20,082 nt of DNA, taken from NCBI RefSeq assembly GCF_000330505.1, contig NW_004440150.1:1904-21985 (forward strand). Direction: 5' to 3'. Positions 19,636 through 20,082 of this stretch are shown here, in pieces (position 1 is the first letter of the stretch; every line of letters begins with the position of its first letter). The DNA comes from Entamoeba invadens IP1 (lineage: Eukaryota > Evosea > Mastigamoebida > Endamoebidae). Made by a program: the position numbers and the translations under genes. Below the pieces are notes generated by a model. That model did not search any database and was not told the DNA's origin. It saw only the letters and a list, made by a program, of their open reading frames with translations.

Positions 19636-19988
19636 ATTTAAAAAAAACAGTAAATATAGTGTGGTAACTGCACCTTCTGCCAATATTTCATAGATAATTA
19701 TAATTAATATAAACTAGTTGTATAATTTAAAAAAAAATATTAAACTTTATAAAAATTATAATTTATTTTAAATTATTTGTTATAATATACATAAGATTTA
19801 GTTATTATAAAATAAAAAATAAAAAATAAACAAATACCATCAAACAAATTCAAAATAATAAAAAAGTAAACAAAAATGAATTTTTTTCGAAAGTTTACTC
19901 ATTTTGAAAACTCCATCTACAAATAAATAAAACATAAATCACACGAGGAGTAAGTAAATGCACCGTGTCAAAAATACGGTAGTGATAA
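19636..19988. other. AT-rich flank without recognisable features
   Basis: No gene, RNA or inverted repeat of note. AAAATAAAAAATAAA-type low complexity fills 19740-19870. Confidence 0.5.
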
Positions 19989-20063
19989 AGTAATGATAAT
20001 ATTAATAATACATAGTAATGATAATATAAATAATACATAATAATGATAATATATTTAATATTA
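19989..20063 (+). repeat. 25-bp imperfect tandem repeat, three copies
   Basis: Units at 19989-20013, 20014-20038 and 20039-20063. The first two differ by one base (AGTAATGATAATATTAATAA against AGTAATGATAATATAAATAA, both then TACAT); the third is more diverged. The array is near the window end and may continue. Entamoeba tRNA arrays contain short tandem repeats between tRNA genes, but no tRNA is visible here. Confidence 0.7.
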
Positions 20064-20082
20064 AATATTTATTACATTTTGA

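Noticed and set aside
19989..20063. CRISPR array
   Set aside because: The units are directly adjacent with no spacers, and the genome is eukaryotic.
1..20082. tRNA or rRNA genes
   Set aside because: No tRNA T-arm consensus with matching acceptor arms and no GC-balanced conserved rRNA stretch was found by eye.

Overview
The window is very AT-rich eukaryotic DNA, most likely from Entamoeba and perhaps a transposon-rich species such as E. invadens. Three things point there. The only host-type gene (minus strand, 387-1806) has the start typical of the large Entamoeba family of BspA/LRR-like proteins. The rest is dominated by DNA transposons of the hAT and Mutator (MULE) superfamilies, plus elements with terminal inverted repeats (TIRs). 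Intergenic DNA is almost pure A/T. No tRNA, rRNA or CRISPR was found. Genus is inferred from protein style; species is a guess.

Layout. (1) 1-1806: LRR-family gene on the minus strand, one coding sequence broken by a single frame change near 1025-1050. (2) 2750-7158: an old hAT transposase gene (hAT1) on the plus strand. It has three frame changes and three in-frame TGA codons, and is split by a 1.72 kb TIR element (A, 3320-5039) whose removal down to one TA rejoins the reading frame. (3) 7255-8308: heavily eroded coding-like sequence of unknown origin. (4) 8309-9444: AT-rich filler with one tiny ORF, then a 152-bp MITE-like hairpin at 9445-9596. (5) 9620-19444: a nest of insertions. (6) 19445-20082: AT-rich flank with a tiny ORF and a 25-bp tandem repeat at the end.

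The nest can be dated by its boundaries. An imperfect palindrome (9609-9623 plus 19431-19455) was split by an insertion flanked by an 18-bp direct repeat. Into that went a MULE (11570-19164, 9-bp target-site duplication CAATAAATA, TIRs of about 90 bp). A hAT element (hAT2, 11574-14594, 16-bp TIRs, perfect 8-bp duplication AATAAGGT) then landed across the MULE's left terminus, leaving only four MULE bases on its far side. A 1.88 kb TIR element (B, 17164-19043) entered the MULE downstream of its transposase gene. Removing the inner elements leaves a MULE of about 4.57 kb including B, or about 2.7 kb without it.

All three transposase genes are broken, mostly by one-base length changes at or near A or T runs. 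That fits either slippage-type decay or uncorrected homopolymer errors in the assembly, and the sequence alone cannot separate the two. The LRR gene shows the same kind of break, so its pseudogene status should not be taken as settled.
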